Shown piece by piece: positions 32,687-45,490 of a DNA stretch of 64,000 nucleotides. The DNA comes from Suillus spraguei (taxonomy: Eukaryota; Basidiomycota; Agaricomycetes; Boletales; Suillaceae): NCBI GenBank assembly GCA_016800925.1, contig JABCPU010000005.1, positions 372,001-436,000 of the forward strand, read 5' to 3'. Numbering within the stretch: the stretch's first letter is position 1; each line of letters begins with the position of its first letter. The notes beneath the pieces were generated by a model. That model searched no databases and was not told the DNA's origin. It worked only from the letters and a program-made list of their open reading frames with translations. The position numbers and the translations under genes are program-made.

Positions 32687-35600
32687 TATACTCTTTCTAT
32701 AATGACTATATCTCCTTTATGATGTATTGGACGGCTCAGTACCTTACCATTTTTATGTTGTTGTTTTGGGGTTGCGCTCAATATTTGTAGACGATATTTA
32801 ATTATAATTATATGCGTTTTTGATCTAGCAGTAACTTGACGCATGCCTGGGTGCTCGGGTTTGTTGAATGTGTGCCTTCATTACTGATGGTGAATCAATA
32901 CCCTGCAATATTTCGAGAACAGGTGGGCAGGATTAGACTTAACAAGTTCTCATTGACAGACCTCCTCAGTTTATAAACGAATTGGCCGTGTTTGTTGGAA
33001 CCATTTAAGTTCAATGAGCGTAATTTTCACTTAGGCATTGTATCCATTGAGTACCACCTGATTCTTAGAAGCACACCAATACGTCAAAAGCTGTATATGC
33101 CCGACCTGCACATGGAAGACAGTACCACTGGGCGCCAGCGAACTCATCAGATATTACAGGGCCGTCAGAGGTGCTCAACTAATGGGTCAACTTGGACTGA
33201 CACGAGTCTCATAGAGTACATGTATGTAGTAATGCTATATGAAACTTGTGTGCCTTGCGACAACTTGAGGAGCTTGTAGACCCTCATACAGGCAGCTGAA
33301 GTCATACACGGGGACACTCTTTCGTTGATGATGAAGTTATAATACAATAATACATCCTCCCAGCAGAACACGAATGCCACAGTTGCAAGCTTTCAATTAG
33401 TTATTGTGCATTGTCTGATAAGAAAGGTAACACTCGGAGTCCAGGAGGAACTGTTGATCAATGATGCAGAACTATCTGTATACGACGAAGAAGTAGCCTC
33501 ATTCTGCGTCAATAAAAACAACCCAAACAGCTATATACAAGCGTGGCCCAGCCTCGTTCCATTTCCATTTTGACATCGCTCATCTTCATTGGAGACTGCA
33601 ATGTCAACCAGGTATGAGAATACGCAAGGCTGGACAGAAATTTGGCAAACAGTCAGCAACCATGAGTGCTAAGCATGTCTCTGGATTAAAGACACGCAGC
33701 ACCTCGGAAAGATTTCACCTGCCGGACGAGTCCAACACCCGGTGGCGACCAACAGTGTCCCTGCCGCAGAATTCCACAGCAATAACGGGTTTTCGCTCAT
33801 AGAGTTAATCCACGACTGAAGCGACATCAGGAAGCATCATCAAACCTACCCTGGAATGTGCAAAAATCGGCTGTTCTTCATGTCCGAATGGCTTCGGGTG
33901 TCTGACAAATGATACACGCACGTCGCCAGGGGTCATTGGCTGTCTATAGCCACATTGCCAACGTCCAAAGTGGTGGAGAAGCTTGTCGCTTCATGCCTGC
34001 GCCGATAATAATCACATATGAGACGACACCTCGCTGAGTAAATGCCGTTCCCACGTACTCAAAGGGATGTAGACTGAAATTTGATGCCTCCGGAATCTTG
34101 TAACGTCTTGTGCAATGCGAAAATCTGCAGGCGAATGACTTTGGGGGAGGAAATGAGAGATACGAAGCGGAAATAGGTCAGACATACTCAAGGTCCATAT
34201 GAAAAAGATCGCACCTCCAGGAGCGCCGCACGGGCAGACAAGCGTCAGTGGTGAGTACAAAAGGGAATATACGTCGGTCGATGTTTGAACCATTTCCAAC
34301 AATTTACTACACCGCTGTGTGCTTTAACTTCTGCTAATCTGACCACTGGCGATGTGAGGCGACTGCAGTCAAACTTTGTGAGAAAAACGTGTGTTCAACG
34401 ATCATTCGAAGACCCACCAAATCGGCAGGCGCCAGAATGAGCGCCAATCAAAAGGCCTAGGCCCTGGACCCACCTAGCACCCGGTGAGTGGCAATGGATC
34501 TACGAAGAATACCGCTCACAAGCAACCCTAATGGCGCCCAGGAAACTTCTGGAAGAAATGCGTATCTCAAGTTATTCATCTCATGTCTACCTAAAGGAGA
34601 CTTACTTGACCCACAGCAAAATATTTATACTGGAGTTCTTTACCCAGTACCTGCTATTTCCACAGCACTACGATCGCCTTCGGACACAGCTCAAAACAAT
34701 TACAATGTCTTCCTTGCTGTATGCATGAGGATATTGCTATCCTCATAACCATATATGCAGAAAAAGTACCCGAATCCCGATACAGCTGATGTATCATCAC
34801 TCACAGCGCGACAGCCGAGTCGAGAGCTAATTACCTAAAATCTATCGCTTTTATCCTTTTGTTATCTCCTTCCGCTCTAATGCATGAGTGAGAGCGGTTC
34901 TAACATATCGCTTAGAGCTGTCCACACACACAAATCAGAGCTTCCAGAGTCAGTGCATGAATTCGATAGATGACCACAGGTATGTCTCCAGAATCGAGAT
35001 AGACATGTAGGCTAGGGTCGGTGACATCGCCATTGCCATCGATTACCCTTAATGACCTACAACCCACAAGCTAAGAGACACAGCGGCAGGGATATAGAAC
35101 ACGCACACTTATGATGTTTGGCACAAACATAAAAAATAAAAATAAAAATAGTGGAGGCATGCCATACAAGCATGCGGAGAGAATGAGTAAGAGGTCCAAT
35201 CACGCCGTGAAAAGAAGTTCTCATGCCGTGTGAAGACTGTCATTCTTGACCGTGTCACTCTGAACGTTCTGCTGCCGTTTGGGTGATCTTTTTCTAGGAT
35301 GTCAGATATCGAGACTGTGACATGTTGTGGACGTGCGTATCGTATGTGCAAAGTCAAACTAGATTATCGTAGATAAGTTTTGGACAAAGAATGAACAGAT
35401 ACCTGTCACTGTATCGTATGATCCAATGCTCAGGCTGGTCGCCGCTAGACGTGCAATTTGAAACTACATAGTAATGAATGAGAGACTATAGTAGGGCTAG
35501 TCAGATTCAGGCTTACAAATATAAGCTGGCCCACCTTTCTACCATATGTCGCATAGTGATTCTGTACATCCCGGTGCCTTCCACAAACTGATTCTGCCAA

Positions 35601-36352
35601 GTTCCGTTTTTTCAACCTTTTTGGGGCCATATTGAACCCCCACTCCGTTGCCAATTATTCTCCCAAAGGCTGCTATAATACAGCAATCTCTAGTTCAGAG
35701 CACCATTGGCGCATGATGCATGATGTAAAGAGACAAACACGTTACACTTAACACAGGAATGCCAGTGCGACAAGCAACACCAAGGAAACCGCGGGCGGGA
35801 ACTACTTACTTGCTTTAGTACTTAATCCCGATGTTCCGGATCATGTGACCCGGTCTGACCACTTAGTTCATCATGCAGACTTAGCTTCATCGACTTTCTG
35901 GCATCTAGCACAACGTTGCCCCTGCCCTGTTGGCCCGCTTCCATTATTTAATATTTTGAGTTGGAATCTGCCGCGAGTCCTCGACATGGGTTGGCAAGCC
36001 CTTGTACATCTTTGGGACTTGAACCACATGCCACTTTTCCGACTTCCAATGGTGACGATGAGAAATTTGCTGCTCATGTTGATAATCTCCGTCGCAGCTT
36101 GTAGGACGGGAGCTATCGGCGCAAAATCGTTGGTTTGGACGCTATCTACAGTATGGCACCTTCACATTTGTCAATGATCTCTACCGCCAAGTCGCCATTC
36201 CATTGTCATGTCCCCCCTAATCCGCTGCTGTATACGCAGTATTGGCATTTCAGACGTCATAATGATAAACACATGGGTACCTGCCGACGAGCTGGAAGGG
36301 CATGATTCATACTTAAAGGCAGAGCGACATTATTGTTTGCTGAGCTGTACTT
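32687..36352. repeat. Segmental duplication block without genes (copy 1)
   Basis: The stretch is collinear with 50853-53747, and its later part also with 37800-40555. Anchors include ATTAAAGACACGCAG (33687, 38302, 51665), GTAACACTTAGAGC-like words near 34905/52640, GAAGTTCTCATGCC (35213, 39669) and TTCCGGATCATGTGACC (35835, 53227). The last about 400 bp before copy 2 still contain short open stretches conserved between copies (AATGGTGACGATGAGAAATT and TACGCAGTATTGGCATTTCA) that may derive from a lost gene. A (TAAAAA)n run lies at 35129-35150. No intact ORF. Confidence 0.7.
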
Positions 36353-37278
36353 ATGGATCTTCTTGACTTTTCTCCCGAGCCTGATGATGTGCTCGAGCCA
36401 TTTGCTTATTGCACGTCTATCTCTGCCCACCAACCGGCGGGTTCACCTGATGGTTTTGTGACTACTAGTACCGACGACTCGGATCATTTAGTCACCGTCC
36501 CTTTGGAGAAGTGCGTCCATTTTCAACGATTTTAATATTCGCTTGTAATAAATTGATTCTTCTAGACGATACAGAAATGTAGCTGATGGTCCTACTCATA
36601 TACTATACGCGCCACAGCCCATTCGTCCTCTAGTCTATCAGTGGTCTGGTGAGATAATCATGATCGTCGAAACTCGAAGTTCTTATTTGTTTCTACCATC
36701 TAGGGTCTACGTATACGGACTGTTACTCGCTGGCGAATCACACAATGGGAATGAGTACCCCTCGACCTTCTGCCCCCTCTCCCATTCTCGCGATGCAGGA
36801 CAACTTGCTTCGAAATTTCTTTGGTGTCTGCCATATTCCACTACTTCGCTCTCCCCTGCGTAACCACTGTACTACTCGTTTTGAACCGTACCGCAATGAT
36901 CGTCAGCATAAGCACCATAGTGGTGCCTTTCTTTGCCGGTGGGACAACAAAGGAGCTCCTTGTGGAGACGAACTTCAGGCTACACCCAGGGGTATTCTCG
37001 CTCACCTGCGTCAGGATCATGGTGTTGGGATTGGTAACAAGGAAACCTATCGTTGCCTTTGGATCACGGCTCGCGGTCGATGTGAAGAGGAGTTGAAGTT
37101 CCAGAGTTTTGGGCGTCACGTGATTAAGCATACTGGTATCCGAATGAAATGTTGTCGCTGCGGTACGACGATGTCAGCTCGGAATGACCTCACCACCAAA
37201 CATCGCCGCCGTCATCCAAATTGTTCACAAGCAGATTTCGTCATCATCCCAGGCAGCGATATCAAGGCGCCTTTCTGA
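36353..37278 (+). CDS. C2H2-like zinc-motif protein 2 (subfamily B)
   Basis: Exons 36353-36510, 36566-36648 and 36704-37278 total 816 nt, 271 residues. It starts MDLLDFSPEPDDVLEPFAYC, an acidic leader shared with copies 3 and 4. The middle exon encodes VADGPTHILYAPQPIRPLVY. The third exon opens with STYTDCYSLANHTMG and then carries three zinc-type motifs: CRWDNKGAPC...HLRQDH, CLWITARGRC...HVIKH and CCRCGTTMSARNDLTTKHRR. All sites are intact. Upstream, a TTAAAGGCAG element about 40 bp before the ATG is conserved in copies 3 and 4. Function unknown; the conserved Cys/His pattern under strong divergence elsewhere suggests selection on metal binding. Confidence 0.78.
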
Positions 37279-40200
37279 CAACCATCTTTGTCGCATGCTG
37301 TGTGATATGTGAGTGTCCAGCATTCCATTCGAGAAGTCACTTTCTGGAACTGAGACGTTCTTTTTAGTTGAGCCCCTCTCAGCTGGCTGAGATGTGCGCA
37401 ATTTTCAGTTGTGGTTTGACAGAGTTGAACATCGTTGGGCTCGCATGTACCGGTTGCCTGCCTGGTCGGGTCGTCAATCATTCATTCCGCATACGGACAT
37501 TGACAATCACTCTCCATTGATATAGATTGTATGCATTAGGTCGTCATGGTTGATTCGCAACGCTAAAGTATAAATTGGATCTCTATCACTGGTACTGTCT
37601 TATTTTTATGATATTGTGGTCTCTAGATTGCTTGTACAGTTCGAATAACCCTCGACGGACAAATTCTGCTTTAGCACATCGGATGCTAACGATACAGTGC
37701 GTTCGGTTTACTGGCACATAATTCGAACACGAAGTTTTATAGATACCATTTCTTATTCCGTTATTTACTGATGACAATGGTCACCACGAAAACATGAGCT
37801 GTATGTGCCTCAGCAGTTATGATGCTCACGACGCTGAGATGTGGGCTCCCGTCATCCGTGAAGCATCATTCATTCGATTTTCCGGTTTCTAGATCGCTTG
37901 TGCAGTTATCTACAGACAGTATTCTGCTTCAGTTCATCTCGGATGCTAACCATGTACACAGGAGATTCGATGAATATTCCGTCGTATTGCCAAACATTCT
38001 TTCTGTTGCTTAATCCGATGCCTCCTTCCATTTTGAAGACCAACAACGGTCATAGTAACGCTCGGGATTTAGTGCTTAGCGACTAGCTGTATACAAAGAA
38101 GCAGACTCATTCCGCATCAATAGTAAATAACTCAAATAGCTGTATGCAGGCAGCTAAGGCCCAGCCTCCTTCCATCTCCATTTCAACATTATCGATCTTC
38201 ATCAGAGACTACGGCACTAACCTGGCACGTATGAGAATACACAAGGGTAGACAAAATTGAAAAATAGACAGTAACCATGAGTGATGAGCATGGCTCTGCA
38301 TTAAAGACACGCAGCACATCCAAAAAAATCTATCAGATAAATGCAATACACGGTGGCAGCCAATAGCATCTCGTCCATGTCACAGAAGGAGTTCTTTGCC
38401 AATATGCACGTTGTCGCCAGGGGTCATGGGATATTTGTAGGCACACTGCCAACATCCAAAGTTCAGAAGCCTGTCATTCGGAACCTGTCTAGTTAATAAT
38501 CACCGCATATGAGAATACCTTGCTGAGTAGATGCCGCCAACACGCATTCATAATAGGATCAGTAGACAGAAATTTGATGCTAATGCAGTCCGGAATTTTA
38601 TGACATCTTGTGCAACGTGAAAATCTGAGGGAGAATGACCTCGGAGGATCAAATGACGAACAAGACGTACGACATGAAGTGGAGATAGGTCGAACATACT
38701 CAAGGCCTATATATAAAAAACCCCACCTGCAGAAGCGCCGCACAGGCAGACGAGCGTCAGTAGCAAGTACAAAAGAGGATATACTTCGATCGATATTTGA
38801 GTCATCATTCTCAACAATTTAGTACATCCAGTGTGCTGTAACTTCTGCACCTAAGCGCTGGCGACACGAGGTGGCCGCAGTAGAACTTTAATTTGTGTTC
38901 AAGACGCACTAATTCGGCAGGCAGAATGAGCGCCGATTGAAAGCTTTGGGGCTCTGGGCCCACCTAGCAACAGTGAGCGGCAATAGATTTCTGAAGAATA
39001 TCGCTCACAAGCAACCTTAATTGCGGCTAGGAAACTCTTGGAATAAATGCCTATCTTGAATCATTCGTCTGACGTCCAATTAAGCGAGACTTGGCCTACA
39101 GAAAAATACATACACTGGAGTTCTTTACCCGGTGCTTGTTATTTCTGCAGCACTACAATCACCTTTGGTTGTTGCACCGCTTCATAGAGTGATGCCACCA
39201 AGTTGCAGTGTCTTCCTTGCTGTAGGCATCAGCGGATGGTACTATCCTCATGACCGCATATGCAGAAAAGGTACCCGAATCCCATTTCCGATACAGCTGA
39301 TGTATCGCCACTCACAGTACAACAGCCGAGGTCAAGAATTAATTGCCTGGAGCCTATCGCCTTTATCTCCTTCTGCTTTAACACACGAATGAGGGCGGTT
39401 CTAACACACCGCTTAGAGCTGCCTACACATACGAATAAGAGCTTCCGCAATAAAGATAATATTATTGACCACCGGTATGTCGCTAGATAGGCATGTAGAG
39501 GGCCAGTGGCATTGCTATTACCATCAATGACCCTCATAATCACCTATGACCAGAATTTAGGTAAGTGACACAACGGCAGGATAGAACACGCACAATTGCA
39601 CGAACTCAGTTGAAGTGGCAGTGCCATCATTACTTGAAGCGTGCGGAGAGAACTTCAAGTACCAATCAAGAAGTTCTCATGCCACATATGTTGACCGTGT
39701 CACTCGGAGCATTCTGATGCCTTTTGGGTGACCTTTCTCTGGGATATCGAGACTGTAATATGTCGCGCATGTGCGTTGATGCATTAAGATCATCGTAGTC
39801 CTACTTAAATAAGGCAGTGCAATTTGAAATTTGGTGGAACTGTGCTGCGGCTTGTTCATTGTCGGATATTACATAATGATTGTGTACATCCCCGGTGCCT
39901 TCCACAAAATTGATTCTGCCAAGTTTGAATTCCGCTTTTTTTCAATCTTTTCGAGGCCATAACCTCTGTTCTATTGCTTCAAAGGCTACAGCAACAGGAG
40001 CTTCAAGTGGGCACTTTCCCGATTACTAATTATGCACCACTTGCTGGTCGTACAGTACTAGTGTGTTGCATATGAGATTGCGAGTACGCCTCGCTACATT
40101 TTCGGCTCTTTTACATTTGCCCCATTGCCCTGCTTCCATTATTCACTATTTTGGGTCAGAGCGTGGCCGGGCCGTCAGTCTTCCCTGGCAAGCCATCGTA

Positions 40201-40555
40201 CTATTAGTACGTCTTTGGGATTGGAGCAGTGCCACTGCTCCGAATTTCAATGATGATGATGAGAAATTTGTTGCTCACCATGATAATCTCCGTCGCAGCT
40301 TGTAGGCAAAGAACTATCGGGGGGAAATCGTTGGCTTGGTCGCTATCTACAGTATGGCACGTTCACATCTGTCAACCATCTCCATGAATTCCGCCGGGTT
40401 ACTATTCCATTGTCATGCCCCCCCACTCCATTTCTGTGTTGGAATTGGCATTCCAGATCTCATAATGATAAACATGTGGGTACCTACCGACAAGTTGGAA
40501 GGGCTCGATTCCTACTTAAAGGCAGACTGACATCATTGTCTGCTGAGCTGTGTCT
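37279..40555. repeat. Segmental duplication block without genes (copy 2)
   Basis: 3' flank of copy 2 followed by another version of the inter-gene block (see 32687-36352). The 3' flanks of copies 2, 3 and 4 share GTGTAATATGTGAGTGTCCAGC-like words and GTACTAGGTCGTC. Near 38260-38340 the TTAAAGACACGCAGC anchor recurs, and 40200-40300 repeats the AATTTGTTGCTCACCATGAT-type stretch. No intact gene. Confidence 0.65.
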
Positions 40556-41466
40556 ATGGATCTCCCTGACTATTCTTCTGAGCCTGATGATCTACTCGAT
40601 CCACTTGCTTATCACACGTCTATCTTTTCTCACCAACCTGCAGGTTCAGACGGTGGTTTCATGGCTGATGATTCGGATCATTTAGTTACTGTTCCTTTCG
40701 ACCAGTGCGTCCATTCTTCACACTTTAAGTATCCACTTGTGATAAATTGATTCTTCTAGTCGACACAGAACTTTGGCTGATGGTACGGTATGGCCTACTC
40801 ATATACTACATGCGCCACAGCCCAGTCGTCCTCTAATGTATCAGTGCGCTGGTGAGATAATCGTGATCGTCAAAACACGAGGTCCTTACTTGTTTGTGCT
40901 GCCATCTAGGATCTACCTACATGGATTCTTACTCGCTGGCGAACCACATCCCTCGACCCTCTGCCCCCCTTCCCATTCTCGCGATGCAGGATAACTTGCT
41001 TCAAAATTTCTTCGATGTCTGCGATATTCCACCACTTCACTCTCCTCCACGTAACAACTGCACTACCCATTTTGAGCCATACCACAATGATCGTTCTCAT
41101 AAGCATCATGGTGCCTTTCTTTGCCGGTGGGACAATGATGGAACTTTTTGTGGAGACGAGCTTCAGGCTTCGCCTGGGGGTATCCTCACTCACCTGCGCC
41201 ATGATCATGGTATTGAGGTCGGTGACAAGAAAACATACCGCTGCCTTTGGATCACAGCTCACGGTCGATGTGAGAAGCAGTTGAAGTTCCAGAGTTTGGG
41301 GCGTCACGTGATTAAGCACACTGGCATCAGAATGAAATGTTCTGTCTGCGGCATGATAGTGTCAGCTCGGAAGGACCTTACCACAAGACATCGCAAATAT
41401 TACCCGAATTGCTCTCAAGCAGACTTCATCATTATCCCAGGTCACAATACCGAGGTGTCTTTCTGA
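40556..41466 (+). CDS. C2H2-like zinc-motif protein 3 (subfamily B)
   Basis: Exons 40556-40704, 40760-40851 and 40910-41466 total 798 nt, 265 residues. Start MDLPDYSSEPDDLLDPLAYH; middle exon TLADGTVWPTHILHAPQPSR; third exon STYMDSYSLANH and then the metal motifs CRWDNDGTFC...HLRHDH, CLWITAHGRC...HVIKH and CSVCGMIVSARKDLTTRHRK. All Cys and His positions of copies 2 and 4 are kept. It is followed downstream by a truncated copy (42.7 kb) and the pseudogene pair of DEG1 and NACHT. A segment of about 50 bp at about 41660-41711 is absent at the equivalent place after copy 2 (near 37432). Confidence 0.78.
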
Positions 41467-42689
41467 CAGCAGCCGTCACTCTTTTTTTGCGATGTTTCAA
41501 ATGGCTTGTCGCATGATGTGTAATATGTGAGTGTCCAGCATTCGGGAAACCATTATCCGGAACTGAGACATTCTTTTTACTACATAGTTGAGCCGCTCAG
41601 CTGGCTGAGATGGGCGTGATCTTTCGTTATGATTTAACTGAGTTAAACACTGTTGGGCCTCAAGGTCTCACCTCTCCGGCTTCGCCTTCTCATGGGCTTC
41701 TCCCTTAGCATGCACCGGTTGTCTGTTTGGTCGTCAATTATTGATTCTGCACACGGTCATTAACAATTCCTCACCATTGATACAGATTGTATGTACTAGG
41801 TCGTCGTGGTTGATTCGCGACGCTGAATGTACACTGGATCCATCACTGGTACTTACGATATTGTGGTCTCCAGATTGTTTGTACTGTTCGAATAACCCTT
41901 GACGGATAAATTAAATTCTGCTGTAGCATATCGGATAGTAAACTATACAGTGCATTGGATTTACTAGCGCATAAAACGAACACGATGTTGTATCGATACC
42001 TATCTTGGGCCACAACCGTTTTAATGTATACGCAGCGCAGCATGCGCCTCATGGCTCTGACCACGCTCAAACCATTAAACATTTCGGTACTAGTCGGGCT
42101 TTGGGTCATCGGAGATATAATACGCTTTTATAATCATTATATCGATTTTCCCTTCAGGCATATCACGGGCCACGAGCCTTCTATAATATCTCACTCAGTC
42201 TCATCTTATCGTCTATCGCTTCAACATTAGCCTTATCATTCACTTCCGCATTCGTTCGTTCAACATTCTCTTTGCCTCTCATCTACTACACAACGTTGCC
42301 TGTAACGTCTAATACGAGTCTGAATCAAATTCTACCCCAAAACCTCGTGAGTTACTACTAATATTCTCTTCCTGGAAGCTGGCTAAGTTCTCGCTGCACC
42401 GAGTCTTGCAGTGGCAGATCATCTTTGGAAGCCAACCTGAGGCCACGTACGAACCCGGGGTGGAACGTGCGCGCAGACACAAGGTTTTTGAGTGCATGAC
42501 AGCATGCATGGTACTATACTGAGGTGGCCGGCCCACTCGACTCAGCAAGTCTTCAGAACGCTTCGGTGTGTAAACAGACTACCCGCGTTCCTTGAATCTA
42601 TCCAAATCCGACAGGCACGAATTTCACTGAAAGAGGTACAACGTTCAGGATGCAATGCCTATCAAGGATTAAAGGCACATATATTCTCA
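41467..42689. repeat. Duplicated intergenic block (matches 54675-55730)
   Basis: Collinear with the region after copy 4. Anchors include AGTGTCCAGC, TTGTTTGTACTGTTCGAATAA, CAAGGTTTTTGAGTGCATGA (42479 and 55491) and CAGCAAGTCTTCAGAA (42544 and 55565). A third diverged copy of the last part is seen at 62025-62110. No gene. Confidence 0.7.
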
Positions 42690-42885
42690 TACTGTTCGAT
42701 AACTATTCACCCACCCTGCCTTTTAAGAAGTGCCGATGGTCCTGCACCACCTGCTCATACTAAGTAGCACACGCGCCGCAGCCTAGTCGTCCTCTTATTT
42801 ATCAGTGCTCTGGTGAGAATATTCACGACAGTTTAAGCACTCTTCTTACCTGGTCGTGCTTTCATCTAGGATCTGCCAGTATTGT
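42690..42885 (+). pseudogene. Truncated zinc-motif gene (relic 6)
   Basis: Contains only the end of exon 1 (CCTTTTAAGAAGTG), a degraded exon 2 (GCGCCGCAGCCTAGTCGTCC, then CAGTGCTCTGGTGAG) and the intron plus first bases of exon 3 (CATCTAGGATCTGCC). The metal-binding exon is missing. The paralogous relic is at 55735-55990. Confidence 0.65.
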
Positions 42886-43207
42886 GCGAGCGATGACATT
42901 GATTGAACATCTGTGATTAATATCTGGTATGTTCTCCTACTTCACCGTTGTAGTAGATGTCGTAGAAATGAACTTGAGTAATTCATACTTTCACCCGAAT
43001 TGATTTTGTGGGGGGTCAAAAGCACGTCCGTAATCGCGCTGCCTACCCAAAGGCGATGGCGTCTACAACGGCACACAAGCGCCCGCTCATTCAATTCCGT
43101 CACCAGGCGTCTTTTGCTTGCTATACTTGCCCCCCTGCCCGTACGCCATCGTTCGTTAGCCACATCGACGTGATCGAGTCTCTTCCTCTAACAAAGGCAC
43201 GTACTTT
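42886..43207. other. 3' flank of DEG1 pseudogene
   Basis: Matches 56090-56277 downstream of the intact DEG1 gene, including AAGCACGTCCGTAATCGCGC and the last codons of the gene on the minus strand. Confidence 0.55.
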
Positions 43208-44402
43208 TCACTGCGCTTGTACGTCTCTGCACCAAGTGGGACACCAAAAACCGGTTCTCAACGCAAGTTTGAACGAGGGAGCGTGCGAGGTGTCAGTCCT
43301 GTCTGACTGAAAGGAAAGTATTAAGGTGGTGGAGAATGATATTGGGTGGCAGCTTTGAGGAAGTGCTCGTCGAGGACTGTGTGGACGAGTGAGCGTTGAT
43401 GGATAGAATAGAGTTAGTGATAGAGGTCTGAGCCTGCACCGCTCTCTGTACCGTCGTCGTCGGTTTGCCATGTGACATCTGAATCTGCGTATGCAGTCCC
43501 AAAGTATAAGAGGGGTGGCGTCTGCTATCTGGTTTGCGACCCACCAGTGGAACTGAGATTCGGGAAATGAATTTGATTCTGCAGGAGAGACGTTCATGAG
43601 AGCTGATATGATGGACGGTTGTTCAACTCCTGTTCCGACGAGGAAAAACAGTTATGATATGGCGAACTTGATGGTATAGGAAAGCTGATCCTACGAGATG
43701 GAATACATATACTCGGTTATCGTCATCAGACTGAAAAGACTGGATTGAGCTGTGTGTGTATGACAGCGGTGAAAGTTGATGATTTGTTTTCCTGGATCAA
43801 GCTTGCACAAATTGCAAAAGTCATCGCCAACGAGGCGGCTTGTAGCTGATTGCATGTGTGAGAGGTGAAGAACTATTCGCAGTGTCTGTATTTGCAATTG
43901 AAGCAGACGGAAAAATTGAGGGAGATGGGAAGCCAGGCTAGGATGTGGATCGTTTGGGGGAGCATGCGGTTTAAGATGGATACGTAGCGGAGCTCGTGTT
44001 TAGTAGAAGGCTGAAGCGAAGTGTTTTGGGGAGCATCCTCCGTGGATTGATCCCCCTCGGACGACGACATTACTTTGGAAGGAGTTTCGGTGGGGAGAGC
44101 ACTTCAAACCATAACGATACTACATGACCAGCAGTGCCTACCCCTCGATCTGTCCTTCCACATTTCTCCCATCCACAACCATCCAAGCCGCCAGTTTCAT
44201 TGACAAGCCTTGCCTTCACAAAGGCTTTGAACAAGACAATCTCGGTAGTTGGAAGAGGCGTAGGACCGTTTTGATATGCCAGTCCATTATACTCCCACCA
44301 TGAATAACAGAGCTTGATGGCGATCTTGCGTTTTGGGTGGGATGAAATGTAGAATAGTTCTTTAGAGTTGACTTGGCGTGTTTTTGATGGCAAATTCTTC
44401 AA
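43208..44402 (-). pseudogene. DEG1/PUS3 pseudouridine synthase pseudogene
   Basis: Collinear copy of the gene at 56278-57759, about 90 percent identical by eye, broken by several short indels. These appear as separate ORFs at 44402-44070 (ending shortly after CGRTDRGVGTAGHVVSL), 44070-43873, 43897-43691 and 43597-43208. The 5' end of the gene and the spacer to the NACHT gene (equivalent to about 57630-58262) are deleted; the junction is near 44395, where GGCGTGTTTTT runs straight into NACHT 3' sequence. It therefore lacks start codon and promoter. The catalytic motif itself is still readable, so loss is recent compared with the deeper relics. Confidence 0.88.
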
Positions 44403-45139
44403 ATACCACTGCCTTTCGAGCCAGGAGACAAGATTGCGATTCTAGAAAGACTGAAACACGTGGGCAAGTCTCTCATCTCACGGTTTCGGAGTTCGCGACA
44501 GATGAATAGCCCAATTTTGACATGCGTAGTTCAGGGCGCCCGAAGCCGATTGACTTTATTTCCGTGCCTCGTCTGCGAAACTCAAATGAGCTTCCATAGC
44601 GTGGATGACCTCCATGTCTGGTAATACTGTGGCTGATCTTGGTACCTTGAGCATGAATTCGAGCCAGTCGTGGGATCATTGTGTCGATCATCAATAAACA
44701 AGTCTTCCATCTGATCGCGAATAGACTTACCGGGGTCTAGAAGGGCAGTGTTCTCGAGGATGGCTCCATTCACATGCGTCTTAACGCTGGGGAAATTGGT
44801 GGCCAGTTGGTAGGCAAGTGTCGCGAAGAAATAACCAGTCGTGCGCCATTTCGTGTGCTCGCGGGAGAAAAAGAATGTTCCTGCGAGTCACGTCTCTATA
44901 TGCATCTGCCCTGTCACTTTCAACCCTTTCGGCTGCCGTGAATGCGACAGCAGACTTTACGACGCCTGCTGCGCCGTGCAGCCAAATAATCTGATTCTTT
45001 TCCTTCTTGTTGAATAATCCATAAATGTAGTTGAGAAGTGTCGCCTGGGCGCCTTCCAAACATTTAGGATAGGGGTGGCGTTCACGAGAGTTGTGCACAG
45101 CAACCTTGACAGCGACTTATCCCAAGTACCCTCAGACAT
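44403..45139 (-). pseudogene. NACHT NTPase pseudogene, centre deleted
   Basis: Collapsed copy of the gene at 57997-61125. It keeps the start (MSEGTWDK), a P-loop changed from GTAGVGKS to GAAGVVKS, and the segment to RDQMEDLF. It then jumps to FIDDRHNDP and, almost at once, to the C-terminal part equivalent to 58275-58500. Most of the NACHT domain and the whole 9-residue repeat region are gone. Several frameshifts are present (for example after MSEGTWDK and after AAERV). Two separate internal deletions are needed to explain the structure. Confidence 0.85.
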
Positions 45140-45490
45140 TTTCAACAACTGTAATGAGGTCAGATGACGAGAGGGGAGAAGAGATGAATATACTGACATG
45201 GACTCTCGAAAAGAGAATGATGATGATATACTCTCTGAGATGGAACCGAATAACTGAGGATGCTGACCTAAGGATCAAAGATCAAGCTGCAACTTGGATG
45301 TTTTGAGGGTGTGGTAAGTTTGTGCAAACGGCTGTGCAAACTCTGCCATCTGAACGATCGAAATTGCAAATTGCTGGAGTTGGATGGATTTATGGATGTT
45401 CTAGTGTTGTGGAAAACTCGCTGGATAGTGTTCAATTGTAGTTGAAACGGCGAAGGACAACCTGGCGTTCGTTTGAGAGGACACCAGCCT
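45140..45490. other. Upstream region of NACHT pseudogene
   Basis: Matches 60976-61350 upstream of the intact NACHT gene (shared TTGAGGGTGTGGTAAG-like, GTGTTGTGGAAAACT-like and TGTAGTTGAAACG words). Similarity stops at about 45470-45490, where the HRD3-derived block begins. Confidence 0.6.
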
